In this document: piece by piece, positions 33,161 to 62,723 of the stretch
Numbering within the stretch: position 1 is the stretch's first letter
Layout: each line of letters starts with the position of its first letter
Origin: Aradus depressus
Lineage: Eukaryota > Arthropoda > Insecta > Hemiptera > Aradidae
NCBI GenBank assembly: GCA_963662175.1
Contig: OY759225.1
Location: 15,679,601 to 15,743,600, forward strand
Length of the DNA: 64,000 bases
Direction: 5' to 3'
Made by a program: the position numbers and the translations under genes
Notes under the pieces: model-generated
The model's database searches: none
Seen by the model: the letters and a program-made list of their open reading frames with translations, nothing else
Told to the model about the DNA's origin: nothing

Positions 33161-33750
33161 TATTCATAGTAGCTTAGTAGTTATTCTATTGATAGTAGAC
33201 TGTTCCTTAAACCTTAAGGGCTCAGGGTGACCTGGATCAAACGTCCCTTTAATTGAATACAATACAATATTTCTGGAATACCGATTGCGTTTTTTCACCT
33301 ACTTATGAACTATTTAAAATAATTCTTTAAATTGTAATTTCAAAATATTTTCAAGATTTGTCTGCTGAAAAAATGAGGTTCTTTGGTCTGCGAGGTTGCG
33401 TTTCAACACCATCGATATTATTTACACTCAACGCCCATTTTCTGCTGAACAGAGCTAAACTCCTACACATCTCAAGATTGAACAATACTCGTGAAAAAAT
33501 AAATAAAATTATTAATTTAGAATATATTTTTTTAATTGCTAAGAATATATTTTTTCAGCTCAATTAGGATAAGATTGTTCTTCGCTATGCGAAAAAATAA
33601 GTAAATTTGTCAGTTGTTTAATTGTATTATTTAATTAGTATTGTCTCATTTATCCATCATTAAAAACTTTTTTTCTGATAAATATTTCTGTTCACACTAG
33701 TCACCTTCAACCATTGAATATATATATATAAATTTATGTATGTAGTTGTT
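33161..33750. other. No feature recognised
   Basis: AT-rich intergenic DNA. A 69-codon frame at 33358-33567 has no recognisable domain or codon bias and is not called. Confidence 0.5.
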
Positions 33751-33751
33751 C

Positions 33752-34032
33752 AGAGGGAGCGTGCTTGTCTACTGAGCTCAGCATCGCGGGTTCTTAAGTT
33801 TTTTATAAAGAAATGAAAAAAAAAAAACCTTGAGCATGCCGTCCTTCGGATGGGACGTTAAAAGATGGTCCCGAGCCTGTACGTCAGGTACTTGTTAAAC
33901 CCCTACCCAAGGTAACTAAATCTGGGTGGGCAAAATTTGGGACACCCAATGTTGAATCGGGCTCATGTCCACCAGTGATGGGAAAGTGCTTTGGTAATGG
34001 GCGATGTAGTTAAAGCCTGGACAAGTGTCAAA
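33752..34032 (+). mobile_element. SINE, diverged
   Basis: Head fragment ACTGAGCTCAGCATCGCGGG, body TGCCGTCCTTCGGATGGGAC and a degenerate 3' end. Confidence 0.8.
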
Positions 34033-34039
34033 ATATATA

Positions 34040-34858
34040 TGAATTGTGTTCAGAAAATAACGGGAATTTAGTAATTTCGCTGGTTGCATTAGTCCAATTC
34101 GCGCGATTTCTTCGTTGTGTTGGTAAACATGTCTGAAAAGTATCTACATTGTTAGCCAAACCGGATATTTAGTATGCTGTCAAGGAGGTTACATGTGTTT
34201 TGGTACGATCGGCGAATTGACAAAATGGATCAGAGAATTTACATTAAATTTTGCTATAAGAATGGAATAAAGTGCAGCAAAATTTTAGAGTGCTATGAGT
34301 AAAACACAAGTGTGGTCGAATGTGAAGGTCATGCTCACTGTTTTTCGATTTTAACGGCATAGTGCACCATGAGTTCTTGCCACAAGGTCAAACGATCAAT
34401 AAGGAGTACTACCTACAAGTGCAACGCCGTTTGTGTGAAGCAATCAGAAAAAACGTCCGGATTTGTGTAGAAACAATTCATGGCTTTTGCACCACGATAA
34501 TGCACGTGCTCACACTTCATTGCTTGTTCGTGAATTTTTGGTCAAAAACAACACTGTAATGATGCCCCAGCCTCCATATTCGCCAGACATGGCTCCGTGT
34601 GACTTTTTTTTTGTTCCCAACAATAAAGAGAACCTTAAAGGCCGTCGTTTCACAAGCATAGATGAGATTAAAAACGCATCGCTGAGAGAGCTAAATGCTA
34701 TCCCAAAGATCGAGTTCCAGAAGTGTTTCGGGGATTGGAAGAAGCTCTGGCATAAGTGTATAATATCTAATTTTGAAGGGGATAACATTGATGTAGACGA
34801 ATAAATAAAATTCTTTTCAAAAACCGAAAATTCCCGTTATTTTTTTAACACATCTCAT
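34040..34858 (+). pseudogene. Internally deleted mariner element
   Basis: Inverted ends with AAAATAACGGGAATTT (left) and its complement (right, about 34828-34850). An N-terminal start (MDQRIYIKFCYKNGIKC) is cut short; the C-terminal 113 codons (34463-34804) are intact and carry WLLHHDNARAHTSLL and PPYSPDMAPCDFFF, catalytic-core motifs of mariner transposases. Non-functional. Confidence 0.9.
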
Positions 34859-35336
34859 ATACATTTTTCTTAGATGATTTTATGCAGAATGTTTCTGAAA
34901 CTGGAAAAATCGGGTCATACAAGGTCAGATTCTGATTGTTTCACCCTTCTAAGGGCCTTAGTCGGCTCTAGACTTAGTACGGTCTTTTCTGCTGCTTAAA
35001 GACCCTTCTTGAAGACACGCCTCCCCAGAGCCAAATGTCAGGCTGTGGCGAATTAATTTATTTTTACCCCCTAGAGGTTTCACTATTTCTCGATTTCATC
35101 GAGATGTTCTTGGAGGAGAGAGATTAGGGTCAGGATCGCAGTGTCGTCTGCGCAGGTGGTTATTTACTCAGGGAACTAGGTAAGGACAATTAATCAATAA
35201 AAAAAAAAAAACTGAAATTATTCAATATAAATTTTATTATAAATTTATAAAAAAGTGCTTTTTCAATAAACTCTTTGAGCTTAGTCAATAATAAGCAAGT
35301 AGAAAATAATTATTCATTTCTTCATTCTTAAAAATG
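34859..35336. other. No feature recognised
   Basis: A moderately GC-rich patch (34900-35180) without an open frame or known repeat signature is followed by AT-rich DNA. Confidence 0.45.
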
Positions 35337-35577
35337 ATAATTGAAGACACGAGTGGATGAAGGTGTTATGCACATCATTTAAGTAATAGACTTAATATCC
35401 TTTAAGATGACGTGAAAAACGTTTGCTGAGAGATTTGGGCACCGTCGACATTAATATTTTAAACATATCGCACCCCCAGAAGTGACATAAATGAAAAAAA
35501 ATTACAACAAAAAGTATTTCACGATATTTTATTTTTGTTGCATAACACCTTCATGTACTCGTTTCTTCAATTATCAA
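35337..35577. mobile_element. 241-bp MITE with ~39-bp inverted ends
   Basis: GATAATTGAAGACACGAGTG at the left and its near-complement at the right, each continuing with ATGAAGGTGTTATGCA. No coding sequence. Target duplication not evident. Confidence 0.8.
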
Positions 35578-35984
35578 AAAAAAACATAACAAAAAATTCT
35601 TTAAATATCAAATATATATAAACAAAGTCAATATTGCAAGCATTCATATACTATTGAATTTTACAATTATATAAAAAAATTAATAACTAAATCTGAAGGC
35701 AGAGAAAAATGTAAATAATTAAAATCGGGTGTAAGTAGAAAATGTGTATAAAGAAAACAAGGTGTTAGCGCTATATTGCTGCGTAAGCAAAAACTTAGTC
35801 AAATGAATAGTAATACATTCTTTTCTGAATGATTTTAATCGATTAAGTCTGTTTTTGCATTAAGAAAATTTAAAAAAATCAAAATACAAGATATGTTTAA
35901 TATATACCTTAGTTATACGAGTAAATAAAACCACTGGAAAATATAATTGATTCAAAATATACGAAAAAACATTTTTTTTTTTTT

Positions 35985-37160
35985 AAATATTGTCTATTTC
36001 ACAAAATATATATAAAATAGGGGAGTACTTTCGGTATTGCTACCATCTTCAGCCACGACTTAACAAATACTTTTGTCACTATTGATTATATATCAACTGT
36101 AAAATAAAAATTATGACACCCAATTTTCACACTTTGTTTTTCCGTCTATAATTAAAGTGTATATTTTCTTGTAAGAATTAAAATTAAATTGTAATTACAA
36201 AAGAAATAATCAAAGTGTTTCTATTTGAATAAAAATACCAATTAATAAGGCGAACCCCATGTGATGCTAATCATCTGCCATAGTGTTTATAACTCATGCC
36301 CGGGCTTTAACTATGAGGTCATATCGCCTACTAACTGCAGCGAGCATAATTACAGTACAGTGGAACTTAGCGAGCACCTCTCATAACGAGCAAAACAAAT
36401 TGTCGAAAAATGACTTGCTTAGCGAGCGACGGGGAGAGGGGAAGTCCCAAATGGTGCGCATGCTACATCAGTCTGTTTAGCACTCGTTCCGCTAGATCTC
36501 AGCTTCGCTTGTGATCACACATTTTTCCAAACTTGTTTGATTTTTTTTGTGCAAAGTTTAATTATCCTTGCAAAGATGTCCCCGAAGAAAAAGCCACAAG
36601 AAGACAATCATAAGAAAATAAAAATAACCATAGAAATAAAAATTAAAATAATTGAAAAGCGAAAACGAGGTGTAAGCATGGCTGATCTAGCATGCACAAT
36701 CGGTCTACATAAACGATTTGTACTATCCTCAAGGACAAGATTAAGGAGATATATGCTTCAGAGGAAGTGACGGTTACGTATCCTCGACGATGTTGAAAGG
36801 TTTGCTACTCATATGGATAAACGAAAATTGCAAGGCGAGACTATTAACGAGAACATCATTTGTGAGAAGGCGAAAGTGAGACGCCAGGATCATCAACGGC
36901 CGAAGAAGAAGTATTTAAGGGGAGCTATGGATGTTTCGAGAAGTTTAAGAGAAGAACTTACATCCAGAACGTTCTGATGGTGAAGCAGGAAGCTCCGACA
37001 AAAAGGCGGCAGAGAACTTAATCGGCGAAATCAAAAAACTTGTAGATTCTGAGAGTTACCTCAACAAGTTTTTAATTGCGACGAAACGGGTCTCTTCTGG
37101 AAAAAGATGCCCAAGCGAATCTATATAACAGATTCACCTATATAACAAATTCATGCTCCT

Positions 37161-37210
<50 letters not shown>

Positions 37211-37460
37211 TTTGAATAAACATTATACATAAAATATTTGAGTATTTTTTTCGTTATGGATTTTTCATTATCGTATATTTTTATATGTATATAGGAAAAA
37301 TTGTTTCGCTTAACGAATGTTTCGCGTTACGAGTAAGAATCTGGAACGAATTATGCTCGTTAAGCGAGGTTCCACTGTATTTGTAAAGTTGTGGCTGAAA
37401 ATGGTAGGAATACCGAAAATACTCCCACATATTTTGTGAAATAGACAATATTTTTATAAA
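35985..37460. mobile_element. Inverted-repeat element family A, split by a Tigger insertion
   Basis: The left arm (AATATTGTCTATTTCACAAA... 35985-36060) and the right arm (37385-37460) are reverse complements, separated by the pogo-type element at 36358-37377 and a SINE scrap (36292-36340). Each arm holds a hammerhead-like motif (36029-36052 and 37395-37418). Confidence 0.75.
36358..37377 (+). pseudogene. Tigger/pogo-type DNA transposon, decayed
   Basis: 1020 bp flanked by TA, with ends CAGTGGAACTTAGCGAGC and (complement) CAGTGGAACCTCGCTTAACG. It encodes a CENP-B-like N-terminus (MSPKKKPQEDNHKKIK, then IKIIEKRKRGVSMADLAC) and a piece of the catalytic core (NCDETGLFWKKMPKR), interrupted by stops. 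Also contains a (TA)n run at about 37165-37203. Confidence 0.88.
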
Positions 37461-37754
37461 CATAAGTTTTTCTTTATAATTTTTACTAAGTGTTTTACAA
37501 TTTCTCTGAAAAAATGTTGAGGTATCAATAATTATACTAATTCAGCATTTATGTCTTAAATTCTGAAAATTAGATACCTATAGATTTTATTTTTAATAAT
37601 GTTAACAAAAAAAAAATAACAATAATACTTATTTGTAATGTATTAACGCATTTTTCCAAATAATCACCATATAGTTAGAACTAATGTATGTAAGAAAAAA
37701 TACACTTACTGAATAAACCGACACCTAAGTAATAAAAAAAAACAATTTAACGCT

Positions 37755-37955
37755 GAATTTCTTAATTAATACAGATCCAGTGATATTCTAAATATTCTCT
37801 TCAACGAGAATATATAATTTTTTCTTAATTATTACAGATCCAGTGATATTCTAAATATTCTCTTCAACGAGAATATATAATTTTTTTCTTAATTATTACA
37901 GATCCAGTGATATTCTAAACATTCTTCAACGAGAATATATAATTTTTTTCTTAAT
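37755..37955. repeat. 62-bp tandem repeat, 3 copies
   Basis: Each unit contains ACAGATCCAGTGATATTCTA and ACGAGAATATATAATTTTTT. It includes acceptor-like TTATTACAG but lies in intergenic DNA. Confidence 0.92.
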
Positions 37956-38164
37956 TATTATGATTTTCTTTGCGTGAAACTGTAAAACGTAATATGTTAT
38001 TATTTTTTTTTTTATTGAAAAACACAGCCTATAAAACAAGTACTGAAAGCACCAAAAAAATACAACGAAATATAATTTAAAGTAAATTTCTATCCATAAG
38101 ATATATAAGTCAAAAAATAAATACAAGAAATCCTTGTATTATATGTATCATAGAAAAAAAAGAC

Positions 38165-38345
38165 GTGGTCTTCCCACTGTATTTTAGACCAGAACCGCTT
38201 TTAGGCAACAGCGTCATCAGTGGTTCATCCCAGGCCAGTTGTCCTTTAACCGCTGTGCTGTGCGGGTGGGATGAGCCACTGATGACGCTGGGGAAGACAA
38301 CATATTTTATTTCTATGAGAAATGTCGTCCCACAACATCTTACTA
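38165..38345. repeat. Inverted repeat around CAGCGTCATCAGTGG
   Basis: CAGCGTCATCAGTGGTTCAT and its complement 70 bases away form a stem. On the - strand, CTGATGA is followed by a CGCT/AGCG stem, a variant of the motif in families A-D. Confidence 0.65.
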
Positions 38346-38689
38346 ATACATATGTATTATTTGTATCATATATATTTGTACATAATAAGATACCTAGTCA
38401 TTATTGAAGGGAGGTTGTCACTTAAAGTGCACTTTTTTCAATACTGTTATTTTTGCATATTACTTCACTTTTAAATATATTTTATAATTATTATAACTAT
38501 ATTAATCTATTTGAGAATGCCAATATCTCAAATTCTACAAAAATTGTGATCATAAAAGTAACGTCGTTTTTTATTATTTTGGTTTATTTCGTCAATTATT
38601 TTAGATTATGTTTTGTGTATGAATATTGTTTGGAACGAGATTAACGAGACTTTTTTTATCTTATGGTGGAAAAAAAACAGATTTTCTCT

Positions 38690-39050
38690 CTTGTTTACAT
38701 TTTGAAACGCCAATGTCGCAGGCTAGGAGAGATCTCCATCCGCGGAAGGTGTTATTGTCTGTATTTTATGATATATAAGAATATCCATAATTCATTTTTA
38801 AAACGTAACCAACCAATTACGAAAGAAGTTTACTGCGAAACACAAGACTTGTTTGAAGTTAACCTTAGAAGAATAAACTTCTCTGGTCAATAGTCACGAA
38901 GTTTTATTCCATCAGGAGAATGCAAGAGCGCACGTTGCAAAAAAACCACTTGCAAAGGGAAATTAAAGCTCATCCACCGTATTCTTCCGATATAGTCCCT
39001 TCAGGGATAACCATCTGTTCCGGAGTCTCCAGAACTCTATAATTGACCCG
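38690..39050 (+). pseudogene. Mariner transposase fragment
   Basis: ITKEVYCETQDLFEVNLRR, then in shifted frames FHQENARAHVAKKPL and DNHLFRSLQNS. Matches the order of Hsmar/Mos-type catalytic segments; heavily frameshifted. Confidence 0.7.
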
Positions 39051-39245
39051 TGGTTGTAATTAATCAAAAAAGGACAGTCGTTTTATTTTTTCTATCAATA
39101 ACAAATGATATAGAAAAAAAAAAAAAAAAAAATGGAATTTTAGAACATGAAAAAATTAACAAAGTATGTTTTTTTTAAATTATTTTAACCCAGAATATAA
39201 AAATCGACGTTACTTATGGTACCTGATATTTTTTTTTATCTCAAA

Positions 39246-39251
39246 TTTATT
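39246..39251 (-). terminator. Candidate MELK poly(A) signal
   Basis: AATAAA on the - strand, about 75 bases after the stop codon. Position is suitable; usage is inferred. Confidence 0.45.
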
Positions 39252-39326
39252 TATGCTGGCAGAGAAGCAGATGTAACATAAAAACTATGTTAATAAATGA
39301 ATTATAGACGAAGAAAGGAATCGAGT

Positions 39327-56729
<17,403 letters not shown>

Positions 56730-57320
56730 ATTTACGAAGAGATAAAGAACGATAAATATATTATTAAAACAGATTTCATTAAGAATAAGTCAATATCTAT
56801 GTCACACAACAATAATTAATATAATTGAAAATTAATTTTCCTTCAACAAAACTAAAATATAGTAAATTGTTTACATAATTACTGGAATACCGGCTAGAAC
56901 TGTCTTAACGTTCATATCAGTTCAAAATACTCCGTTAGGCTCACAGCTGTCACTGTTGCCATTCGTAACAAATATTAAATTATAGCAATCTAAATTTAAA
57001 AAAATATATTTTTATTAACTTCTGAAATACGAATGTGATGAAACGTTAACATAAAAATGTTTTTATATTGTTTATATGTTATAATTTTAGAAAATTACGT
57101 TATTGTTATTTGCTAAACCATTTGCTTTCAAATCATTACGCTACACTTTAATTATGCTACACTTTAATCCATTGGAATATCCCATAAAATGTTTTTAATT
57201 TATTTAAATAATCCAGAAAAATAATTTACTAATTTATTTTTTTTATTAGCAGGAGGCATGGGGGGGGGGGGGCGGTAGTACGGAGCTGATTTCCTTTACC
57301 GGTTCTCCCAAGAGAATATG
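56730..57320 (-). promoter_or_regulatory. Presumed MELK 5' UTR and promoter region
   Basis: The sequence upstream of the MELK start is AT-rich with no frame. No TATA box or initiator is convincing. A G-run (about 57258-57272) lies before the 222-bp repeat. Confidence 0.35.
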
Positions 57321-57321
57321 T

Positions 57322-57543
57322 ATTAGCAAATAAGATATTCTTCAAGGCTCCATAATAACGTAAAAAATGAAGAAAATCTAAATCATGATTCTATGAAACC
57401 ACAAACAAAAATTAGCATGTTGTATGCGACTTCCAACCTGATTTTTTTTTTTGCTTTGGAGTTTTATAACTCTTACCTGATAATGTTCAAGTAGAATGGA
57501 CAGGCTAAGTATGTTTTTGAAATTGATATTACAATCAACATTT
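57322..57543. repeat. 222-bp direct repeat, left copy
   Basis: Begins ATTAGCAAATAAGATATTCT and ends ATCAACATTT. An almost identical copy (I count one substitution) lies at 62724-62945. The two flank the LTR retrotransposon. Confidence 0.93.
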
Positions 57544-57550
57544 ACAATAA

Positions 57551-58346
57551 TGTGATAAAAAACTTGTTTGCTACCACATTTCCTGTAGAAATTTGATCTC
57601 TTTTGTTTATTTAAATTTTGATTTCTACAGTAGTTTGCCGAAAATTGCCCTAAAAAAATATTATCAATAATTTAAGACGTGCAATTTTTAAGAAAGTACA
57701 CGTATACAACGAAAAAAATTCAATTAAACAAACTTTACACTTGGATTCACAAAGAGATACCAATTTTTAATAATTTTAAATAATATTAATTTCTAATCCA
57801 AAGGTTTTTCAAATGATACTACTGGGACAACAGGGAAGATGAATAGGATAGAATTTGAAGAGGACAAATAATTGGGTTATTATCTATATTTACATATTTA
57901 AATTTAAAAAAAACTTATTTGAACAAACAAAACAAAAATTTACAATGGCACAAAAACATTAAATTAATACTTAAAAAACTATTTCTTTTTTTATTTGGGC
58001 ATATTGAAAAATATAGATTATTAATTGTACCTTCTCGACGCCTCTACCACAAAAACCAGACCCCGTCAACTCTTCACACTTTAATTCCACCCCAGTCAAC
58101 TTTCATCTAATTGTTCAACTTCATTTTATTTAAAACATATCAAACCACATGCACCGTTTTAAGAGCTAGCTCACGACTCCATTCCATTTAACACTATTTC
58201 ACAGCTGTTTTTTATATGTTTTCTTGTTTTGTTTCTCAAACACCTTGATATATATCTAATATATATATGATATTAGATTATAATAAAAAAATTACCTCTT
58301 TTCATTAAAATATTCATTAAAAAAATGTTCCGTAGTGTACATCACA
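57551..58346 (-). repeat. LTR (3' LTR of the - strand element)
   Basis: Begins TGTGATAAAAAACTTG on the + strand and ends GTACATCACA. Contains a short repeated frame that is not a gene. Confidence 0.93.
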
Positions 58347-60455
58347 TTTGCCTTTTCCTTCTTTTTAAAAAAAAATGTTTGTTCACAAAATTTTTTTTTT
58401 TTTTTTTTTTTTATATAAGTTCTTTCAGATTTAATTTCTTCCAATACACAGGTTGATTTAGCTTCTTCCTCGAATCCACATGATAAGCTTCCTCCTTCAA
58501 TACACAGATGGATTAACGTCTTCCTCCAATACACAGGTAGATTAGCTTCCTCCTCAAACGCACATGTTGGCTGGCTCCTTGGTGTCTTCAACTCATTGCT
58601 CAACGATGTATCGAAGTCTCTCTCTCACTTACACTCACTGATTTATTTTTTATATGCCCAATTCGACGCTCTTTTTATACATATATGCCCATTTTTTATT
58701 TTTTTTATAACTATTTACAATTATTAAACTTATATATATACGTACCTAATTTCTAATAAACAAAACAAATATTAATCTAAAATTTTACAATTAATCCTTA
58801 ACCTAAAGAAAATGTTAACTTAAATTTATAAAAATTGGAACTAATTGAACATAAAAAAAAATATAATACTAAATTTTTTACATATTTACAGGATCAGTCA
58901 TAGTCATGAATTCAAGTTTGGAAATAATCAAGTTGGATGCAGATTTAAGAAATTGCCAATTAATTTTACTTTCCGCCTTTACCATCAATATAACATTTGT
59001 ATATATTCAAAATAATTATATAAAAAGATTGTATATAAAAAAATTTACTTGAAATAAAAATTAAATAAATCCTTTTTTATTTACTTCATCACACTTCCAA
59101 AATATTACTTAACAATCAAAATTAGGCCTCACGCCGGGTAATAAGGAATACAAATTTAATTTATTTAATATATATATAGTACTTGTCTTTTGAGGTATTA
59201 AATTCTTTGAGACGTCCTTCATACTTCCTAACTAAAAAAAAAATGTATCTCACATATATTTTTACTTCAACTTCCTTCTCTACTAATAACTCCCTAATAA
59301 TAATAACTTCATCGTTGACGTAGCAAAAATACGGTTCCTCCTATCTCAGGTAGGCAACCAACACTACATCATAAATCTCCTATATATATATCGCTAGTTC
59401 TTTCTAGTCGACACAAAAAAATCATCTCTCGCAGATCAAAAAAAATATAAATCTCCAATTAATCACTAGCTCTTACTAGGATTAAAAAAATAATTTCTCC
59501 CAAAACAAATCTATATAATCCCGACGTCTAAAAGAATGTCATCAGCAATTTAATTTCAAACTTCTCTATTAACTTCTCTAATTAATATACCCTTTGTTTG
59601 TTCCTATTCCTAAAGTTATATAATTTGCTCCTACAACTCTTCCCATTCTCATCTACTCTCTCTATTAAACAAATTTACGTAGAAATAACATGTTACTCAA
59701 ATAATAAATGAAATTGTCTAAATAATAGAATTTATAATAACAAAAATTTAATAACCTATGCATACATACAATTTATATAATATATTATCCTTTCAAGGCT
59801 TCTATACAGTTTCGTTCGTTTTTCTAATTTATAATATTATTATTATTTAGTCACGTCCGGTATCCTAGCTGAACAGTTCCGAAACAGAAAATCTGTCCCC
59901 TTGACTCGGCCTCAGGAAGTTCGTCATGTCTCCAAAGAGATCTAGGCATCTCTCAGCCTGCTGATTTTATCTTTCTAACATTTTGTAATAAAAAATATAA
60001 TAAAAAAAAATCGATCTTCTTCCATATTATGTTCGTTCAAAATCAGCTGTATATATATATGTTTTAATTTTCAATAAAATCGTTATTAACAAGTAAGTCT
60101 CAAATAAATAATTTGTATATATTAAATTTGGATGACTAATCCCTAAATATAATTCTAGATTAATTTTATACTGATCCTAATATCTAATCTAATCCTAAAA
60201 AAAATATAAATCCTAATTAATTTAAATCCTAATTAATTTAAACGCAGAACTATACCAAAATTCATCCATACTCTTCATATACCAAAATTCTCTCATCCAA
60301 AAAATAAATTTATCATCCATACTATTATATTAGTCCAATGTCACTTCGTCATATTTTAAATTAATCCTAATTCTGTCATGTTAGTCTGTCAGTCATTTCC
60401 TCAAACTCATCCGAGTTGCAAAAAAAAAATAGGTTCACTATAAAAAGTGGCTAAT
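58347..60455. other. Internal non-coding region of the LTR element
   Basis: AT-rich, without a frame over 110 codons. Short direct repeats around CTTCCTCCAATACACAG occur at 58435-58560. This is where pol would be expected; it is absent. Confidence 0.6.
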
Positions 60456-60459
60456 GCAA

Positions 60460-60786
60460 TTATATTGCAAAGCCCAAATTTAATTTTATCTTTTTCCGGA
60501 TGCCCCGGCGAATTATGTCTTTAAAAATCCCCTCCCCCTTCTCTAAATATTCATTCAGTGTTAATTTTGTCCTTAATACCTGTTTGAATGCTTTTACTCT
60601 CTTTTTAAAATTGTTCTTATGTATTTTATTAACCTCCTTTCTATTTCCAGTTTGTCTGTAAGTTTTAACTATATTTTCTTTAAAATTAAAATTTGTCTTT
60701 TGTTTGTTGTCCTCAGTCTGTTCGTTTGTTTTGTCTAATAACATCCAAATGTTCCTTTCACTCTGTCCATCCACATCAACATTCAT
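60460..60786 (-). CDS. Second gag-like ORF, basic
   Basis: 108 codons, Lys/Asn-rich, for example NFKENIVKTYRQTGNRKEV, ending IRRGIRKKIKLNLGFAI. It follows the coiled-coil ORF after 35 bases and may be the continuation of gag by frameshift or readthrough, or an independent basic nucleic-acid-binding protein. Not recognised. Confidence 0.4.
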   Translation of the reverse strand: MNVDVDGQSERNIWMLLDKTNEQTEDNKQKTNFNFKENIVKTYRQTGNRKEVNKIHKNNFKKRVKAFKQVLRTKLTLNEYLEKGEGIFKDIIRRGIRKKIKLNLGFAI

Positions 60787-60821
60787 CCTATTTTCTTGAA
60801 TTTCACTTAATACTAATTTTT

Positions 60822-61667
60822 CTACATTTGACTCTCTTCCTCCACCTCTTTCTCTAAAATTTGGGTCTGTTCCTCCCCACTGTTATTCTCTGTTCCTTCT
60901 ACCTCATCAACTTGTGACTGACTGTCAATAATAAGAACCTCTTTTTCTACTTCAGAATTCCCTTCATCCAACGTGTTAATTTTTTGAATAAAGTGCTTTT
61001 CTAAGTTTTCTCCTGCTTTATTTATCCTACTTTCAGCTTTTTCATTTTCTATTTGAATTTTCTCTAATTGGTTCATCAAATTGTCCACCTTTTTATTTAA
61101 TTTAACTTCTAAATTTTTAATGTCGCCTCTTAAGTTTGTCTCTAATTTTCCTAATTTTTCCCCCATTTCCCTTTTTAAATTTGTCTCTAAATTTCCTAAT
61201 TTATTACTTTGCTCTTCCATTTTTTGATTCATATCTCCCATTTCCCTTTTTAAATTTGTCTCTAAATTTCCTAATTTATTACTTTGCTCTTCCATTTTTT
61301 GATTCATATCCCCCCTTAAATCTCTACCCTGTTCTTCTATTTTTTGAATGATATTTCCAATATCCCCCCTTAATTCTTTTCCCTGTTCTTCTATTTTTTG
61401 ATTGATATTTCCAATATCCCCAGTTAACTTTGTCAACACAACACGGAGCCATTCCATATCAGGAGCAGCAATGCCCTCTTTTTCTTTATCTTTATTTACC
61501 CCCTCCCCTTGCGACTCCTCACCTGTACCCTGCATGGACTCCATTGCGGCTGGAGTCTCCCTTTCTCTATCTTCCGATAACTCCATATCGGATCTTTCCT
61601 CCGAACTTGACCCTTCCTCTCTACTTTCCTCCTCTAATCTTCTCGCTTGTCCTCTGGTAATTGGCAT
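60822..61667 (-). CDS. Gag-like protein with coiled-coil repeats
   Basis: 281 codons starting MPITRGQARRLEEESREEG. The N-terminal third is acidic (Glu/Ser). The middle is a long heptad-type coiled coil with duplicated NQKMEEQSNKLGNLETNL units (two copies, plus degenerate INQKIEEQGKELRGDIGN units). The C-terminus is acidic, ending EKEVEEESQM. No zinc knuckle. The position just inside the 5' LTR and the coiled coil suggest a gag, which would build the particle. It starts about 260 bases after the LTR. Family unknown. Confidence 0.7.
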   Translation of the reverse strand: MPITRGQARRLEEESREEGSSSEERSDMELSEDRERETPAAMESMQGTGEESQGEGVNKDKEKEGIAAPDMEWLRVVLTKLTGDIGNINQKIEEQGKELRGDIGNIIQKIEEQGRDLRGDMNQKMEEQSNKLGNLETNLKREMGDMNQKMEEQSNKLGNLETNLKREMGEKLGKLETNLRGDIKNLEVKLNKKVDNLMNQLEKIQIENEKAESRINKAGENLEKHFIQKINTLDEGNSEVEKEVLIIDSQSQVDEVEGTENNSGEEQTQILEKEVEEESQM

Positions 61668-61927
61668 TTTCTTACTTTACTAAATATATAATTACTAAAC
61701 AAAAACAATGTTATATAAAATAGTAACCTTCTTTTGAAGTTGGCAAAAAAAAATATTATTTCTCAAAATTAAATGTAACCCTTATTTGTCTCTATTCTAT
61801 CCTTTTCATCTTTTTCAACCTGTTTCCCTACTTTAATTAATATAAAAAAAATTCTCCCATCAAGGTTTTGCCAAAATATGATGGGGCTTTGTGGCGAAAA
61901 TCGTCCCCACAAGGGATATGCCAAAAA

Positions 61928-62723
61928 TGTGATAAAAAACTTGTTTGCTACCACATTTCCTGTAGAAATTTGATCTCTTTTGTTTATTTAAATTTTGATT
62001 TCTACAGTAGTTTGCCGAAAATTGCCCTAAAAAAATATTATCAATAATTTAAGACGTGCAATTTTTAAGAAAGTACACGTATACAACGAAAAAAATTCAA
62101 TTAAACAAACTTTACACTTGGATTCACAAAGAGATACCAATTTTTAATAATTTTAAATAATATTAATTTCTAATCCAAAGGTTTTTCAAATGATACTACT
62201 GGGACAACAGGGAAGATGAATAGGATAGAATTTGAAGAGGACAAATAATTGGGTTATTATCTATATTTACATATTTAAATTTAAAAAAAACTTATTTGAA
62301 CAAACAAAACAAAAATTTACAATGGCACAAAAACATTAAATTAATACTTAAAAAACTATTTCTTTTTTTATTTGGGCATATTGAAAAATATAGATTATTA
62401 ATTGTACCTTCTCGACGCCTCTACCACAAAAACCAGACCCCGTCAACTCTTCACACTTTAATTCCACCCCAGTCAACTTTCATCTAATTGTTCAACTTCA
62501 TTTTATTTAAAACATATCAAACCACATGCACCGTTTTAAGAGCTAGCTCACGACTCCATTCCATTTAACACTATTTCACAGCTGTTTTTTATATGTTTTC
62601 TTGTTTTGTTTCTCAAACACCTTGATATATATCTAATATATATATGATATTAGATTATAATAAAAAAATTACCTCTTTTCATTAAAATATTCATTAAAAA
62701 AATGTTCCGTAGTGTACATCACA
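61928..62723 (-). repeat. LTR (5' LTR of the - strand element)
   Basis: Same length as the LTR at 57551 and apparently the same sequence. Transcription of the element would start here and run toward lower coordinates. Confidence 0.93.

Larger units (their letters stand above)
57551..62723 (-). mobile_element. Young LTR retrotransposon, gag-only, - strand
   Basis: Two 796-bp LTRs that look identical (57551-58346 and 61928-62723) start TG and end CA and enclose 3.6 kb. On the - strand a purine-rich tract (AAAAAGAAGGAAAAGG) precedes the downstream LTR at 58347, and a possible primer site begins TTTTTGGCATATCC after the upstream LTR. Internal coding is limited to gag-like frames; no protease, reverse transcriptase or integrase is visible, so it must rely on another element. 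Matching LTRs imply very recent insertion. There is no ordinary 4-6-bp duplication; a 222-bp duplication flanks it instead. Confidence 0.9.

Noticed and set aside
34362..34559. 65-aa host gene
   Set aside because: It lies in the wrong frame of the mariner element at 34040-34858.
37755..37955. Triplicated exon (three ATTACAG sites)
   Set aside because: The repeat is intergenic, and no conserved reading frame follows any of the sites.
61136..61683. + strand frames opposite gag (repeated NLSLNFLIYYFALPFFDSY)
   Set aside because: They are shadows of the antisense coiled-coil repeat in gag.
57919..62487. 63-aa frame present twice
   Set aside because: It lies at the same position in both LTRs and has no domain. 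The duplication is that of the LTR, not of a gene.
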